A stretch of 7,520 nt of DNA from the NCBI GenBank assembly GCA_964589825.1, contig CAZPUS010000071.1, positions 1 to 7,520 of the forward strand, given 5' to 3'. This DNA is from CAZPUS01 sp964589825. Its GTDB lineage: Bacteria; Fibrobacterota; Chitinivibrionia; Chitinivibrionales; WJKA01. The translations under genes and the position numbers were made by a program. Below, piece by piece: positions 6,811 through 7,520 of the stretch. Below the pieces are notes generated by a model. The model was not told the DNA's origin. It did no database searches and saw nothing but the letters and a program-made list of their open reading frames with translations. Each line of letters opens with the position of its first letter. The first letter of the stretch is position 1.

Positions 6811-7520
6811 CTATTTTTGAGGATGTATGATGTGTGCCATTTTTTCAGCCATCTCAGCAAACTGCTCGGGGGTAGGACTACAGAGGCGGTCATCGTCAAG
6901 CACATACACATTATCGTGTGCAACGGCTGCTATTGAGCGGTATTTCATCCACTCTTTTTTCTCTTTTTCTCCTTCCATGCCCATAGTTGAAATAAAAATA
7001 AATTCCGGGTTGCGCTGCACGACCTTTTCGATACTGTATAAACCGGAGCCTGCATCTGCAGCGATATTTTCTCCGCCGGCAGTACGAATATAGTCATGAA
7101 TAAATGACTCCCGGGAAACGGTAAACAACGGGTTCTTGCCCACCTGTACAAACACACGCGGCCGGGACAGCGTATCCGTACTCCGAATGATCGAATCCAC
7201 ACACGAACGTGCGCGTGTAATAATATGCGTGGCGGTATCCGTCTTCCCCGTCAGTCGGGCCACTCGATAAAACTGATCACACAACTGTTCAAAAGAATTC
7301 GGCCTGTCGAATACTTCAATGCGCATGTCTATTTTTTGCAGTTTTTCAACCTGTTTTCTGGTAGTCAACTTGGAGGTCAGAATACAATCCGGCTGCAAAG
7401 AGACCACCTTTTCCACGTTGACATCCGCGACCGTGCCGATGTGCGGCTTTTCCGTGCCTTCGGGATCTTCACAATAGATGGTATTGGCTATAAGCTGCCG
7501 TCCGGCACCAAGGGTATACA
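6811..7520 (-). CDS. btuF: Periplasmic corrinoid-type substrate-binding protein, 5' end missing
   Basis: This is the C-terminal ~235 residues of a helical-backbone metal-receptor/BtuF-type binding protein that would deliver substrate to the permease. The frame is open from the TAG at 6813-6811 to the right edge. The start and signal peptide (or lipobox) are therefore outside, and the GTG at 7416 is internal. Visible family features in order are YTLGAGRQLIANTIYCEDPEG, then HIGTVADVNVEKVVSLQPDCI (N-lobe core, 7443-7381 approximately), a helical stretch ending the N-lobe, RPRVFVQVGKNPLFTVSRES with FIHDYIRTAGGENIAAD (C-lobe), and IEKVVQRNPEFIFIS. It ends with a short helix rich in Glu, Met and His. 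Typical members have about 270-310 residues before processing, so perhaps 40-70 are missing. It leads the minus-strand operon as far as can be seen. Specificity for corrinoid rather than haem or iron chelate is inferred from cbiB and cobD-cobQ downstream. Confidence 0.87.
   Translation of the reverse strand, partial: YTLGAGRQLIANTIYCEDPEGTEKPHIGTVADVNVEKVVSLQPDCILTSKLTTRKQVEKLQKIDMRIEVFDRPNSFEQLCDQFYRVARLTGKTDTATHIITRARSCVDSIIRSTDTLSRPRVFVQVGKNPLFTVSRESFIHDYIRTAGGENIAADAGSGLYSIEKVVQRNPEFIFISTMGMEGEKEKKEWMKYRSIAAVAHDNVYVLDDDRLCSPTPEQFAEMAEKMAHIIHPQK

Noticed and set aside
7414..7416. GTG as start of the binding protein
   Set aside because: Conserved N-lobe sequence (YTLGAG, YCEDP, IGTVADVN) continues upstream of it to the window edge.
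1..7520. Repeats, CRISPR, insertion sequences, tRNA or defence genes
   Set aside because: Reading by eye found no repeated units, terminal inverted repeats, transposase or RNA gene. Nearly all of the window is explained by known metabolic and wall-synthesis genes.

Overview
The window carries two opposing transcription units that meet at a short gap near position 1300. Base composition is close to balanced, with no repeats, tRNAs, rRNAs, CRISPR or mobile elements seen. The 3' part of a penicillin-binding transpeptidase and a complete binding-protein-dependent corrinoid transporter with late cobamide genes suggest a chromosomal region of a bacterium with a peptidoglycan wall, probably a Gram-negative-type anaerobe. 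A Fibrobacterota/Chitinivibrionia- or Spirochaetota-like source is a guess from protein style only.

Plus strand, 1-1250: the C-terminal ~415 residues of a compact penicillin-binding transpeptidase with all three active-site motifs. Its start lies left of the window.

Convergent gap, 1251-1338: no gene. Two weak hairpins, one per strand, may act as terminators.

Minus strand, read from 7520 down to 1339: one tight operon of five genes. These are a periplasmic substrate-binding protein (5' end outside the window), a FecCD/BtuC-type permease, a BtuD-type ATPase, cbiB, and an 858-residue fusion of CobD (threonine-phosphate decarboxylase) with CobQ (cobyric acid synthase). Spacings are 14 nt, a 4-nt overlap (ATGA), 25 nt and 49 nt.

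How they fit: the first three genes form an ABC importer, most likely for corrinoids given what follows. The fusion protein would make both substrates of CbiB, namely cobyric acid (CobQ half) and (R)-1-amino-2-propanol phosphate (CobD half). CbiB joins them to give (adenosyl)cobinamide phosphate. The operon therefore couples corrinoid uptake to the aminopropanol-arm step of cobamide assembly. The corrin ring genes, adenosyltransferase, threonine kinase and nucleotide-loop genes (CobU/CobS/CobT) are not in the window. The CobD-CobQ fusion is the most notable item. I see no sign of a wholly undescribed system.
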